Shown: positions 19,874-28,254, counted from the first letter of the stretch. The stretch: DNA of 64,000 bases from DASSUW01 sp963774155 (GCA_963774155.1 CAVZDW010000004.1:1-64000), one strand, 5' to 3'. Notes: generated by a model not told the origin, from the letters alone. A program made the numbers and translations.

Positions 19874-21757
19874 ATGGGACGCGGGCTTATTGGCCGAGTG
19901 GTCGTCGCTAGCGGTCTGCTTGCGATTGTCGTGGGCGGGGCCTTTGCTTTCGTGCTCCTGACGATCACGGAGCTGCGCGGGACGACCGACCTGCGGCGCG
20001 AGACCCGCGAGGCGCTCGTGGCCGCCGACACGCTCGAGAAGCACGTCATCGACCTCGAGACCGGCCTGCGCGGTTACGTCATCACGCGTGACGACACGTT
20101 CCTCGAGCCGTCGAACCTCGCGCGGGCTTCCTTGCCCGCGAGCGAACAGGCGTTCGAGCGCCTCGCCGCCGACGAGCCGGTCCAGCTCGCCCGGGCCCGG
20201 CGCATCGTCCAGGCCACGAACGCGTACGTCCGGGAATTCGCGCTGCCGCTCGTGGAAGCCGTGCGGCGAAACGACCCGTCCGCGCGCAGCCTCGAGCGCA
20301 CCCTCGCGGCCAAGCGGCGGGTCGATGCGCTGCGGGCCAGCTTGAACAGCTTCGGCGAAGCCGAACGCGTCCGGCTCAGCCGACGCGATGCCGACGTCGA
20401 CGACGCCGCGCGCAACGCGACCGTCGCCGCCGCCGTCGGAATTGCCGGGTCGATCCTGCTGATCGTCCTCTTCTCGGGGTACCTGACGCGCGTCATCGTC
20501 CAGCCGCTGCGTCGCGCGTCTCAGATGGCCGACCGGCTCGCGGGCGGGGATCTGAGCGGACGCATGCAGGAGTCCGACGTCGCGGAGATCGCCGCCCTCC
20601 AGCGCTCGTTCAACGTCATGGCCGGCTCGCTCGAGAAGAGCCGGGACGAGCTCGATTCGCTCCTCGCCGAGCAGGCCGCGCTACGGCGAGTGGCAACCCT
20701 CGTCGCGGGCGGCGCCGTGCCGGCCGACGTGTTCGCCGTGACGGCCACGGAGGTGCGCCGGCTGCTGGCCACCGACGCCACGGCGCTCTGCCGCTACGAG
20801 CCGGACGAGATGGTCACCATTGTCGCGCTGGAGACGGACTCAGACCTCGGCGTCCGCGTCGGCGCGCGGGTCCCGTTCGACGGGGAGACCGCCATGGGGG
20901 GCGTCCTCCGCACGGGGCGGGCCTTCCGGCAGGAGGGGTTCGAACGGACGGGCGGCAGGATCGCCGAGATCGCGCGCAAAGGGCAGATGCGTTCCTCGGT
21001 CGGCGCTCCGATCGTGGTCGATGGGCGCCTCTGGGGAGTCGTGGTCACGTCGTCGCGCAGCGGCGCGCTCCCGGCCGACACCGAGCGTCGCCTGGTCGAC
21101 TTCACCGAGCTCGTCGCGACGGCGATCGCGAACGCCGACGGCCGCGCCCAGCTGGACGCCTCGCGCGTCCGTCTGCTCACCGCCGGCGACGACGCCCGCC
21201 GCCGGGTCGTGCGCGATCTGCACGACGGCGCGCAGCAGCGGCTGGTGCACACCGTCCTCGCGCTCAAGCTCGCCCAGCGGGCGCAGCAGCACGGGGACGC
21301 ATCGGCCGACGAGCTCGTCGCCGACGCGCTCGCCCAGGCCGAGGAGGCCAGCGCCCAGTTGCGCGAGCTGGCGCACGGCATCGTGCCTCTGGTGCTGACC
21401 CGTTCGGGCCTGCGAGCCGCCGTCGAGGCGCTGGTCTCGCGCCTGGACATACCGGTCGACGTGGCCGTTCACGGCGAGCGGCTCGCGCCCGAGATCGAAG
21501 CCAGCGCCTACTTCGTCATCGCCGAAGCCCTCAAGAACGTCGTCAAGCACTCCCGCGCCGAGCGTGCCGAGGTCAAGGCGTGGGTCGAGGACGGCGTGCT
21601 GCACCTCGAGATCAGCGACGACGGAGTCGGCGGCGCGCGCACGGACGGAGCCGGCCTGGTCGGACTCCAGGACCGGCTCGCCGCGCTCGGAGGCCGGCTA
21701 CGAGTCGACAGCCCTCCGGAGGACGGCACGCGGGTCGTCGCGACGCTGCCGCTCTGA
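19874..21757 (+). CDS. CHASE3-HAMP-GAF sensor histidine kinase
   Basis: A 627-residue membrane kinase: TM1 (about 7-29), extracytoplasmic CHASE3 (about 35-180, with LETGLRGYVITRDD), TM2 (about 188-208), HAMP (about 210-262), one GAF (about 275-420), HisKA_3 with His450 in RDLHDGAQQRLVHT, and HATPase_c (about 535-627, DDGVGG box). The GAF-to-ATPase part is clearly homologous to kinase 1, so the two are paralogues with different outer sensors. The ATG at 19874 starts just before TM1. No response regulator is adjacent; the MMPL exporter gene follows 58 bp downstream and may be a partner or target. Confidence 0.92.
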   Translation: MGRGLIGRVVVASGLLAIVVGGAFAFVLLTITELRGTTDLRRETREALVAADTLEKHVIDLETGLRGYVITRDDTFLEPSNLARASLPASEQAFERLAADEPVQLARARRIVQATNAYVREFALPLVEAVRRNDPSARSLERTLAAKRRVDALRASLNSFGEAERVRLSRRDADVDDAARNATVAAAVGIAGSILLIVLFSGYLTRVIVQPLRRASQMADRLAGGDLSGRMQESDVAEIAALQRSFNVMAGSLEKSRDELDSLLAEQAALRRVATLVAGGAVPADVFAVTATEVRRLLATDATALCRYEPDEMVTIVALETDSDLGVRVGARVPFDGETAMGGVLRTGRAFRQEGFERTGGRIAEIARKGQMRSSVGAPIVVDGRLWGVVVTSSRSGALPADTERRLVDFTELVATAIANADGRAQLDASRVRLLTAGDDARRRVVRDLHDGAQQRLVHTVLALKLAQRAQQHGDASADELVADALAQAEEASAQLRELAHGIVPLVLTRSGLRAAVEALVSRLDIPVDVAVHGERLAPEIEASAYFVIAEALKNVVKHSRAERAEVKAWVEDGVLHLEISDDGVGGARTDGAGLVGLQDRLAALGGRLRVDSPPEDGTRVVATLPL

Positions 21758-21803
21758 GTGCGCACCGGAATCCGTTCACTTGGTGCCGCCCGCACGGCGG
21801 GCG

Positions 21804-21809
21804 TAATGT
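21804..21809 (+). promoter_or_regulatory. -10 box TAATGT, leaderless start of MMPL gene
   Basis: TAATGT ends 6 nt before GTG 21816; TTGGTG (21780-21785) lies 18 bp upstream as a possible -35. A GCCCGC/GCGGGC hairpin sits between the two boxes. Confidence 0.5.
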
Positions 21810-21815
21810 CGGCCG

Positions 21816-24191
21816 GTGACCCCGCTGCTCTACCGGCTCGGCGGGTTCTGCGTCCGTCGCCGGTGGGTCGTCGTGGCGGCCTGGCTGGCGGTCTTCCTCG
21901 CGCTGGCGGGGGCGGCTCGCAGCGTCGGCCCTGAGCTGAACGACAACCTCACGCTCCCGGGCACCGGAAGCCAGGCGGCGACCGACCTGTTGGCCGAGCG
22001 CTTCCCGTCGCAGGCCAACGGCACGAACCCGGTGGTGCTGCGGGCGCCACAGGGCGCCAAGCTCACCGACGCCAAGTACCAGAAGCCGATCGACGCCACG
22101 GTTGCGGCGCTCAAGAAGGACCCGGACGTCCACAGCGCCAGGAGCCCGATCGGCACCGGCGGCGGCGACATCCTCGCCAAGGACAAGCGGACCGGCTACA
22201 TCGCGCTCTCCCTGAGCGCCAGCCCGAGCGACCTCACGACCGACGACGCCCAGCGGATCGTGGACGAGGCGGATCCCGCGCGGGACGCCGGCCTTGCCGT
22301 CAGCTTCGGCGGCTACGTCGGGCAGAAGGTGTCAAAGCCCGAGACGCACTCGAGCGAGGCCGTGGGGCTCACGATGGCCGTCATCGTGCTGCTCATCACG
22401 TTCGGGACCGTTGTGGCGATGGGGCTCCCGATCGTCACGGCGATCGTCGGGCTCGTCAGCGGGCTGTCGATCATCACGCTGATCAGCCAGGTTGCCGAGG
22501 TGCCGACGGTGGCGCCGACGCTGGCGACGATGATCGGCCTCGGCGTCGGGATCGACTACGCGCTGTTCATCGTCACGCGCCACCAGGCCCAGCGGCGCGA
22601 CGGGCTCGACACGCGCGAGTCGATCGCCCGCGCGACCGCCACGTCCGGCGGTGCGGTCGTCTTCGCGGGCACGACCGTGCTGATCGCGCTGCTCTCGCTG
22701 GCCGTCGTCGGCATCCCGCTCGTCACGACGCTCGGCTACACGTCGGCGCTCGTCGTCGCCGTCGCGGTGACCGCGGCGATCACGCTGCTGCCGGCGATCC
22801 TGGCCATCGTCGGCGACGGCATCGACCGCCTGGCGCTGCCGCACCGTCGCGCGGCGGGGGACGACCATCCGCACGGCTGGGAGCGCTGGGCGCGCTTCGT
22901 CGCGCGCCGCCCGCTGCCCTCGGCGCTCGTCGCCGTCGTCGTGCTCGTGGCGCTCGCCGTGCCGGCGCTCGACCTCTATCTCGGCCAGCAGGACAACGGT
23001 GCCCTGCCCACCGACACCGAGGCCCGCCAGGCCTACGACGCGCTCACCGCCTCGTTCGGGGTCGGCGCCAACGGGCCGCTCCTCGTCAGCGTCGACATGT
23101 CCGAGCAGCCGGCCAAGCCCGACCAGGCGAAGCTCGACGACCTCGCCAAGCAGGAGTCCGACCAGAAGGCCGCGGCCCGCGCGAAGGCCGAGGCGCAGGG
23201 GCTGCCGGCGTCGGCGGCGGACCCGCAGGTCAAGCAGATCGAGGACAAGGCCGCTGCGCAGCGCAAGCAGCTCGAGCAGAAGGCGACCGACCCGCGGCTG
23301 ACGCACCTGCGCGACGACCTCTCCAAGACGGACGGCGTGAGCAAGGTGAGCGAGCCGCTCGTCAACTCGCAGGGCACGGCGGCGGTGATCAGCGTGACGC
23401 CGACGACCGGTCCGTCGGACCGTGCCACCGAGCAGCTCGTCCGGACCCTGCGCGACGACACGATCCCGAGGGCGACGAGCAACGCGAACATGACCGCCGA
23501 CGTGGGCGGCACGACCGCGGGCTACGTGGACCTGGCGGACGAGATCTCCGACAAGCTGGTGCTCACGATCGCGGTCGTCGTGGGCCTGAGCTTCCTGCTG
23601 CTCATGCTCGCCTTCCGCTCGGTGGTGATCCCGCTGACGGCGGGGCTCATGAACCTCGTCTCCATCGGCGCGGCCTTCGGCGTCGTCACCGCGGTGTTCG
23701 AGAAGGGCTGGGGGGCGGGCCTCGTCGGGCTCGAGGGCGAGGTGGCGATCGTGAGCTTCGTCCCGCTGATGATGTTCGCGATCCTCTTCGGGCTGTCGAT
23801 GGACTACGAGGTCTTCCTGATGACGCACATCAAGGAGGCCTGGGAGCGGACCCACGACAACACCCAGGCGGTGATCGACGGCGTCGCGCACACGGGTCGC
23901 GTGATCACGTCGGCGGCGCTGATCATGGTCAGCGTCTTCTTCGCCTTCGTGCTCAACGGCGACCCGACGGTGAAGCAGTTCGGCGTCGGGATGGGCGTCG
24001 CCGTGGCGGTCGACGCGACGCTCGTGCGCTGCCTGCTCGTGCCCGCCGTGATGGTCCTGCTCGGCCGCTCGAACTGGTGGTTCCCGCGCTGGCTGGACCG
24101 CGCCGTGCCCAACTTCTCGATCGAGGGCGACGAGTGGTTCCGCGCGCGCGACGCCGTGGAGGACGAGCGCAAGGTCGCGGTCCGCGTCTGA
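21816..24191 (+). CDS. MMPL/RND-family membrane transporter
   Basis: A 791-residue RND-type exporter of the MMPL group: an N-terminal TM helix (VVVAAWLAVFLALA), a first extracytoplasmic domain, five or six TM helices including GLGVGIDYALFIVTRH, a second periplasm-facing domain, then a second TM set with LFGLSMDYEVFLMTHIKE. The two GxxxDYxxF motifs in the TM4 positions are the proton-relay signature of the family. The second outer domain carries a charged Ala/Lys/Gln coiled-coil insert (about residues 425-495). The substrate is unknown; relatives move lipids or hydrophobic compounds. The gene follows histidine kinase 2. Confidence 0.92.
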   Translation: MTPLLYRLGGFCVRRRWVVVAAWLAVFLALAGAARSVGPELNDNLTLPGTGSQAATDLLAERFPSQANGTNPVVLRAPQGAKLTDAKYQKPIDATVAALKKDPDVHSARSPIGTGGGDILAKDKRTGYIALSLSASPSDLTTDDAQRIVDEADPARDAGLAVSFGGYVGQKVSKPETHSSEAVGLTMAVIVLLITFGTVVAMGLPIVTAIVGLVSGLSIITLISQVAEVPTVAPTLATMIGLGVGIDYALFIVTRHQAQRRDGLDTRESIARATATSGGAVVFAGTTVLIALLSLAVVGIPLVTTLGYTSALVVAVAVTAAITLLPAILAIVGDGIDRLALPHRRAAGDDHPHGWERWARFVARRPLPSALVAVVVLVALAVPALDLYLGQQDNGALPTDTEARQAYDALTASFGVGANGPLLVSVDMSEQPAKPDQAKLDDLAKQESDQKAAARAKAEAQGLPASAADPQVKQIEDKAAAQRKQLEQKATDPRLTHLRDDLSKTDGVSKVSEPLVNSQGTAAVISVTPTTGPSDRATEQLVRTLRDDTIPRATSNANMTADVGGTTAGYVDLADEISDKLVLTIAVVVGLSFLLLMLAFRSVVIPLTAGLMNLVSIGAAFGVVTAVFEKGWGAGLVGLEGEVAIVSFVPLMMFAILFGLSMDYEVFLMTHIKEAWERTHDNTQAVIDGVAHTGRVITSAALIMVSVFFAFVLNGDPTVKQFGVGMGVAVAVDATLVRCLLVPAVMVLLGRSNWWFPRWLDRAVPNFSIEGDEWFRARDAVEDERKVAVRV

Positions 24192-24214
24192 GCCGTCCCG
24201 TCCGTCCGGCACCC

Positions 24215-24220
24215 TACGGT
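24215..24220 (+). promoter_or_regulatory. -10 box TACGGT, leaderless start
   Basis: TACGGT ends 5 nt before the ATG at 24226. Confidence 0.45.
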
Positions 24221-24225
24221 GTCGA

Positions 24226-24528
24226 ATGGACACGGGAGACCTCATCGACGCGGTTCGGATGCACCGCGCCGTCGAGCTCGTGTATCGCCGCGGTGGCGGT
24301 GTGCGGATCGTGTATCCGCACGCCGTCTACCGCACCGCGTCCGGCGACCTGCGGGTGGACGGGCTCCAGGTCGGCGGGGCCACGAGCACCGGCGCTCTGC
24401 CGGGCTGGCGGGACTTCAACCTCATGAAGATCGCCGAGGTCCGCGTGCTCGAAGCCGAGTTCGAGCCGGCGCCGGACTTCAATCCCGAGGCGGACCGGTA
24501 CCGGCACGGCGTGCTCGCGCTTGCCTAA
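24226..24528 (+). CDS. Small WYL-domain-like protein
   Basis: A 100-residue protein resembling an isolated WYL/SH3-like module: an AVELVYRRGGGVRIVYPHAVYRTASGDLRVDGLQVGG-like strand series, followed by the FNLMKIAEVRVLEAEFEP strand typical of WYL regulators. There is no helix-turn-helix. WYL modules bind nucleic acids or nucleotides and regulate partners, but a stand-alone one has no assignable role. The ATG is supported by a leaderless -10 box. Its TAA stop (24526-24528) is part of the TAAATA box before the next gene. Confidence 0.75.
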   Translation: MDTGDLIDAVRMHRAVELVYRRGGGVRIVYPHAVYRTASGDLRVDGLQVGGATSTGALPGWRDFNLMKIAEVRVLEAEFEPAPDFNPEADRYRHGVLALA

Positions 24529-24536
24529 ATAGAGGG

Positions 24537-25310
24537 ATGCAGATCGACCTCAGCGGCAAGACCGCGCTCGTCACCGGCTCCACGCAGGGCATCGGTCGCG
24601 TGATCGCGGCGAAGCTCGCCGGCGCGGGCGCGCAGACCACGATCAACGGCCGCGACGCCGACCGCGTCCGGGCCGTCGCCGAGGAGCTGGGCGTCGACGG
24701 CGTGGCGGCCGACGTCTCGACCGCGGAGGGCGCGCAGGCCGTCTTCGACGCGCTCCCGCACGTCGATGTCCTCGTCAACAACCTCGGGATCTTCTCGCCC
24801 ACCCCGGCGCTCGAGATCGACGACGAGACGTGGCAGCGCTTCTGGGAGGTGAACGTCGTCTCGGGCATCCGCCTCACCCGCCACTACGCGCCCGGGATGC
24901 GCGACCGCGGGTTCGGTCGCGTGCTCTTCATGGCCAGCGACTCGGCGGTCGTGATCCCGGTGGAGATGATCCACTACGGCGTGACCAAGACCGCTTTGCT
25001 CGGCGTCTCGCGGGGCTTCGCCAAGGCGCTGGCCGGGACCGGCGTCACGGTCAACGCCGTGATGGCCGGACCGACGCACACCGAGGGGGTGGAGGACTTC
25101 GTCCGCGAGCTCGTCGGCGACGACAAGCCCTGGGACGAGGCGCAGGCCGAGTTCATGCGCGACCACCGGCCCACCTCGCTCATCCAGCGCCTGATCGAGC
25201 CGGAGGAGATCGCCAACATGGTCGTCTACCTCGCCTCCGAGTACGCCTCGGCGACCACCGGGGGCGCGCTCCGCGTCGACGGCGGCTACGTGGACAACAT
25301 CGTGCCCTAG
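24537..25310 (+). CDS. SDR-family oxidoreductase
   Basis: A 257-residue classical short-chain dehydrogenase/reductase with a Rossmann fold: cofactor motif TGSTQGIG (residues 13-20), NNLG (about 81-84), catalytic Ser134/136, Tyr147 and Lys151 (YGVTK), and the C-terminal GGALRVDGGYV. GR after the second strand suggests NADP preference. The substrate is unknown; it resembles 3-oxoacyl-ACP reductase-like SDRs. The ATG at 24537 has GAGGG close upstream and a TAAATA box overlapping the stop of the previous gene. Confidence 0.9.
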   Translation: MQIDLSGKTALVTGSTQGIGRVIAAKLAGAGAQTTINGRDADRVRAVAEELGVDGVAADVSTAEGAQAVFDALPHVDVLVNNLGIFSPTPALEIDDETWQRFWEVNVVSGIRLTRHYAPGMRDRGFGRVLFMASDSAVVIPVEMIHYGVTKTALLGVSRGFAKALAGTGVTVNAVMAGPTHTEGVEDFVRELVGDDKPWDEAQAEFMRDHRPTSLIQRLIEPEEIANMVVYLASEYASATTGGALRVDGGYVDNIVP

Positions 25311-25379
25311 CCGCCGAGCCGGGCGGCCTCCCGGCTACCCCGGATAGGCTGCGCGCCGACCTTACGAAACGGGGAACCC

Positions 25380-26321
25380 ATGCCACGCACCCACTACCTC
25401 GCTGACGACGAACGTGCGCACTACACGTGGGACATTGGTCACGAGCCGGTCCTGGGCATCGAGTCCGGCGACACGGTGGTGGTGTGGACCCGTGACGTGA
25501 GCGACAACCAGATCGGCCCCGACTCCGACACGAGCGTGATCGCGGACCTGAACTGGGATTTCGTGTACCCGCTCGCCGGGCCGATCGCGGTCGCCGGCGC
25601 CGAGCCGGGCGACACGCTCGCCGTCGAGATCCTCGACATCCGCACCCAGGCCTGGGGGTGGACGGCGATCCTGCCGGGCCTCGGCCTGCTGGCCGACGAC
25701 TTCCCCGATGCCTACCTGCGCGTCTTCGACATCTCGCAGGGCGACTTCGCCTGGTTCCGCGAGGACGTCGCCGTGCCGCTGGCGCCGTTCTTCGGGACGA
25801 TGGGCGTCTGCCCGGCGGGCGCCAGCGCGCTGCCGATCATGCCTCCCGGCACCTTCGGCGGGAACCTCGACACCCGCCAGCTCGTCCGCGGCTCGACGCT
25901 CTACCTGCCCGTCCAGGTCGAGGGCGCGAGGTTCTCCTGCGGCGACGCCCACGGCTGCCAGGGCGACGGCGAGGTCTGCGTGACCGGGCTCGAGGCGCCG
26001 ATGTACGCCTCGCTGCGCTTCACGCTGGAGAAGGGCCGCTCGATCCCGTCCCCCCAGTACCGCACGCCGGCCCCGCTCACGCCGCTCGTCGACGTCGCGC
26101 CGTTCTACGGGACGACCGGCATCGGCGGCGACCTCTACGTGGCCGCGCAGGACGCCACGCGCGCCATGGTCGACCACATCTCGAGCACGTCCGGCCTCAG
26201 CCCCGAGGACGCCTACCTGCTGGCCTCCCTGTGCGTGGACCTGAAGATCTCCGAGATCGTCGACGCCGGCCAGTACGTGGTCAGCGCGCTCCTGCCCGAG
26301 GCCGTCTTCCTGACGGTCTAG
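25380..26321 (+). CDS. Acetamidase/formamidase family amidohydrolase
   Basis: A 313-residue member of the FmdA/AmdA family, which hydrolyses short amides to acid and ammonia. Family motifs in order: WDFVYPLAGPIAV, GDTLAVEILDI, FFGTMGVCPAG, PPGTFGGNLDTRQL and FSCGDAHGCQGDGEVC with its metal-site Cys/His/Asp cluster, then a C-terminal helical part (PEDAYLLASLCVDLKISEIVD). The length is shorter than the roughly 400-residue formamidases but normal for the bacterial acetamidase-like group. The ATG at 25380 follows ACGGGGA. A hairpin begins 7 nt after the stop. Confidence 0.9.
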   Translation: MPRTHYLADDERAHYTWDIGHEPVLGIESGDTVVVWTRDVSDNQIGPDSDTSVIADLNWDFVYPLAGPIAVAGAEPGDTLAVEILDIRTQAWGWTAILPGLGLLADDFPDAYLRVFDISQGDFAWFREDVAVPLAPFFGTMGVCPAGASALPIMPPGTFGGNLDTRQLVRGSTLYLPVQVEGARFSCGDAHGCQGDGEVCVTGLEAPMYASLRFTLEKGRSIPSPQYRTPAPLTPLVDVAPFYGTTGIGGDLYVAAQDATRAMVDHISSTSGLSPEDAYLLASLCVDLKISEIVDAGQYVVSALLPEAVFLTV

Positions 26322-26327
26322 AAGGGG

Positions 26328-26343
26328 GTGCGGTTGGCCGCAC
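26328..26343 (+). terminator. Hairpin just after acetamidase stop
   Basis: The perfect 6-bp stem GTGCGG/CCGCAC has a 4-nt loop and no U-run follows. It may end the acetamidase transcript, or begin the structured leader region downstream. Confidence 0.4.
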
Positions 26344-26407
26344 GTCTGAGGCGGACGGCCGAACCTGCAGACGCTGGGCACCGCGATAGAGCGGTCTGTC
26401 ACATGCT

Positions 26408-26422
26408 GGGAGTCTTACTCCC
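26408..26422 (+). promoter_or_regulatory. Hairpin covering the ribosome-binding site of sORF 1
   Basis: GGGAGT (26408-26413) pairs perfectly with ACTCCC (26417-26422) and ends at the base before the ATG at 26423. GGGAG is the only Shine-Dalgarno-like stretch for that ORF, so folding would hide it. Confidence 0.45.
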
Positions 26423-26497
26423 ATGAGCCACACCGACATCCACATCATCCACGCGAACGCGGTCCACGCCGCGCGTCGCCGCCGGCGTCGGGCCTAA
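26423..26497 (+). CDS. sORF 1: 24-residue peptide with a run of six arginines
   Basis: ATG to TAA encodes 24 residues starting MSHTDIHIIHA and ending in six consecutive Arg codons and Ala before the stop. It has four His and three Ile. It lies directly behind a hairpin that can mask its ribosome-binding site and 10 nt before a second small ORF with its own AAGGA site. It looks like a regulatory leader peptide, in which ribosome stalling on the basic run would change downstream folding, but no gene downstream on this strand is an obvious target. Coding status is unproven. Confidence 0.4.
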   Translation: MSHTDIHIIHANAVHAARRRRRRA

Positions 26498-26507
26498 GGA
26501 CTTCCCC

Positions 26508-26627
26508 GTGACCGTCACCGTCACTCCCCGCCCGCCCGCCGCAGCCAGCTCGCACCGTTTCTCCCTCCCCACGGTGCGGGAGCTCCCCTCGGTGCTGCGT
26601 CCGGGCACGTTCGCCTCGACGTGGTGA
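26508..26627 (+). CDS. sORF 2: 39-residue peptide
   Basis: A GTG start is preceded by AAGGA at 6-nt spacing, immediately after the stop of sORF 1; the TGA is at 26625-26627. The peptide is Pro/Ser/Thr-rich (MTVTVTPRPPAAASS start, RPGTFASTW end) and matches no family I recognise. Downstream come a pyrimidine-only tract (about 26646-26671) and a 12-bp hairpin. The arrangement suggests a two-peptide leader or a small secreted or modified peptide; neither can be decided from sequence. Confidence 0.35.
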   Translation: MTVTVTPRPPAAASSHRFSLPTVRELPSVLRPGTFASTW

Positions 26628-26674
26628 CCGTCGGTCGAGGCTGATCCTCCCCTCCCTCCTCCTCTCCTCCTACA

Positions 26675-26703
26675 CGCCCGGGCGGCCCCCAGCCGCCCGG
26701 GCG
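26675..26703 (+). terminator. Very stable 12-bp GC hairpin (terminator or attenuator)
   Basis: CGCCCGGGCGGC (26675-26686) pairs perfectly with GCCGCCCGGGCG (26692-26703) around a CCCCA loop. Only a weak T-containing stretch (GTCATCGTT) follows. A CT-only tract with repeated CCTCC precedes it and is complementary to GAGGAGGAG at 26760-26768. It closes the 460-bp region 26322-26781, which otherwise holds only the two tiny ORFs and the hairpins listed here. Confidence 0.5.
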
Positions 26704-26781
26704 CGTCATCGTTAACGGGGTGTTCGCGGCTCGACGAGGCCGCCGTCGCGCACGCGACCGAGGAGGAGATCGCCCGCCCAG

Positions 26782-27036
26782 CTAGCGGCGGCGGCGTGAG
26801 CGCGCTGCGGCGCTGGCCGCTCGGCCCGCGAGCGCGCCGAGCCGCTTCGTCTCGGCCCTGCTGAGGTTGCGCGGGCGGCCGCGGGACTTCGTCAGCAGCT
26901 TGCCCACCTCCTCGCGCTCGGCGGCGGAGAGCTCGCTCCAGCCGGCCTGCAGCCACAGGTACACGATCGCGGCGCGATTGCGGAGCTCCGCCCATGGGAT
27001 CTCCCGCGGTGAGGGCAGGCGGCGATTCGGCGGCAT
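26782..27036 (-). CDS. Small conserved-looking hypothetical protein
   Basis: An 84-residue basic protein from ATG 27036; an earlier ATG at 27057 would overlap the divergent reductase start and add 7 residues. The core IPWAELRNRAAIVYLWLQAGW followed by LSAAEREEVGKLLTKSRGRPRNLS looks like a real folded helical domain. The tail is Ala/Arg-rich and ends in RSRRRR. I recognise no named family; a small DNA- or RNA-binding protein is possible from its charge. It is divergent from the aldo/keto reductase at 27056. Confidence 0.6.
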   Translation of the reverse strand: MPPNRRLPSPREIPWAELRNRAAIVYLWLQAGWSELSAAEREEVGKLLTKSRGRPRNLSRAETKRLGALAGRAASAAARSRRRR

Positions 27037-27055
27037 GGCTGCCAGGCTACCTGGC

Positions 27056-28099
27056 ATGGACTACCGCCAACTCGGCCACTCCGGCCTCCGGGTGTCCGCG
27101 CTCACGCTCGGCACCATGACCTTCGGCGGCCGCGATAACTTCGCCAGCGTCGGCAACACCGACGTGGACGGCGCCCGGCGCCAGATCGACCTCTGTCTCG
27201 ACCACGGCGTGAACTTCATCGACACGGCCAACGTGTACTCGGGCGGCGTGTCCGAGGAGATCCTCGGGGAGGCGCTCACCGGCCGCCGCGACCGCGTCCT
27301 GCTCGCCACCAAGGCACGCATGGAGATGGGCGACGGGCCCAACGACGCCGGCCTCTCGCGGCACCACCTCATCGCCCAGTGCGAGGCGAGCCTGCGCCGC
27401 CTCGGCACCGACCACATCGACCTCTACCAGGTGCACGAGTGGGACGGCCAGACGCCGCTCGAGGAGACCATGGAGGCGCTCGACACGCTCGTGCGCTCCG
27501 GCAAGGTCCGCTACGTCGGCGCCTCCAACTACTCCGGCTGGCAGCTCATGAAGGCGCTCGCCATCGCCGACCGCCACAACTACCAGCGCTTCGTCACCCA
27601 GCAGATCTACTACTCGCTGCAGTCGCGCGACGCCGAGTACGAGCTGGTGCCGGTCGCCGTCGACCAGGGCATCGGCATCCTCGTGTGGAGCCCGCTCGCC
27701 GGCGGCCTGCTGTCGGGCAAGTTCCGCCGCGACCAGGAAGGCCCGGCCGGCTCACGCGCGCTGAGCGACTGGGGCGAGCCGCCGGTGCGCGATCCGGAGC
27801 AGCTGTGGGACGTCGTCGACGCGCTGGTGGAGATCGGCGAGGGCCACGGAGCCTCGGCCGCGCAGGTCGCCATCGCCTGGCTGCTGGGACGGCCGGGCGT
27901 CGTCTCGGTGATCGTGGGCGCGCGGACCGACGAGCAGCTCGCCGACAACCTCGCGGCGGCGGAGCTGGAGCTCTCGGACGACGAGCGCGCGCGGCTCGAC
28001 GCGGCCAGCCGGCCGCCGCTGATCTATCCGCACTGGCATCAGGCCAAGACGGCCGCCGACCGGCTCGGCGCCGCCGACCGCTGGCTGCTGGAGTACTAG
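27056..28099 (+). CDS. Aldo/keto reductase, K+-channel beta-subunit-like group
   Basis: A 347-residue NADP(H)-dependent reductase. Catalytic residues are visible in order: Asp and Tyr in FIDTANVYSGG, Lys in LLATKARM, His in LYQVHEWD. The C-terminal cofactor segment contains IVGARTDEQLADNL. The overall pattern (DYRQLGHSGLRVSALTLGTMTFGG start, NYSGWQL) is that of the aldo/keto reductase group related to voltage-gated potassium channel beta subunits and YajO. The substrate is unknown. The TAG stop shares CTAG (28096-28099) with the convergent small gene. Confidence 0.9.
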   Translation: MDYRQLGHSGLRVSALTLGTMTFGGRDNFASVGNTDVDGARRQIDLCLDHGVNFIDTANVYSGGVSEEILGEALTGRRDRVLLATKARMEMGDGPNDAGLSRHHLIAQCEASLRRLGTDHIDLYQVHEWDGQTPLEETMEALDTLVRSGKVRYVGASNYSGWQLMKALAIADRHNYQRFVTQQIYYSLQSRDAEYELVPVAVDQGIGILVWSPLAGGLLSGKFRRDQEGPAGSRALSDWGEPPVRDPEQLWDVVDALVEIGEGHGASAAQVAIAWLLGRPGVVSVIVGARTDEQLADNLAAAELELSDDERARLDAASRPPLIYPHWHQAKTAADRLGAADRWLLEY

Positions 28100-28254
28100 G
28101 AGCGCGGGAACGAGCGGTCCTCCGGGACCGCTCGGCTCCACAGCGGGATCTTGGCCGCCGGCGGCGCCACGGGCTTCTGCGGGACGGGCGCGGCCGCCAC
28201 CCCGCGCGGGTAGTGGCGGTGGTCGGGCGGCTTGGGTCGCTGCGGTCGCTCCAT
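28096..28254 (-). CDS. Small proline-rich hypothetical protein
   Basis: A 52-residue ORF starting at ATG 28254 (MERPQRPKPPDHRHYPRGV start), Pro/Arg-rich and without a recognised domain. Support is modest: it ends in the same CTAG overlap seen at four clear convergent gene pairs here, and its composition is not that of a random antisense frame. An upstream in-frame start at 28305 exists. Confidence 0.35.
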   Translation of the reverse strand: MERPQRPKPPDHRHYPRGVAAAPVPQKPVAPPAAKIPLWSRAVPEDRSFPRS

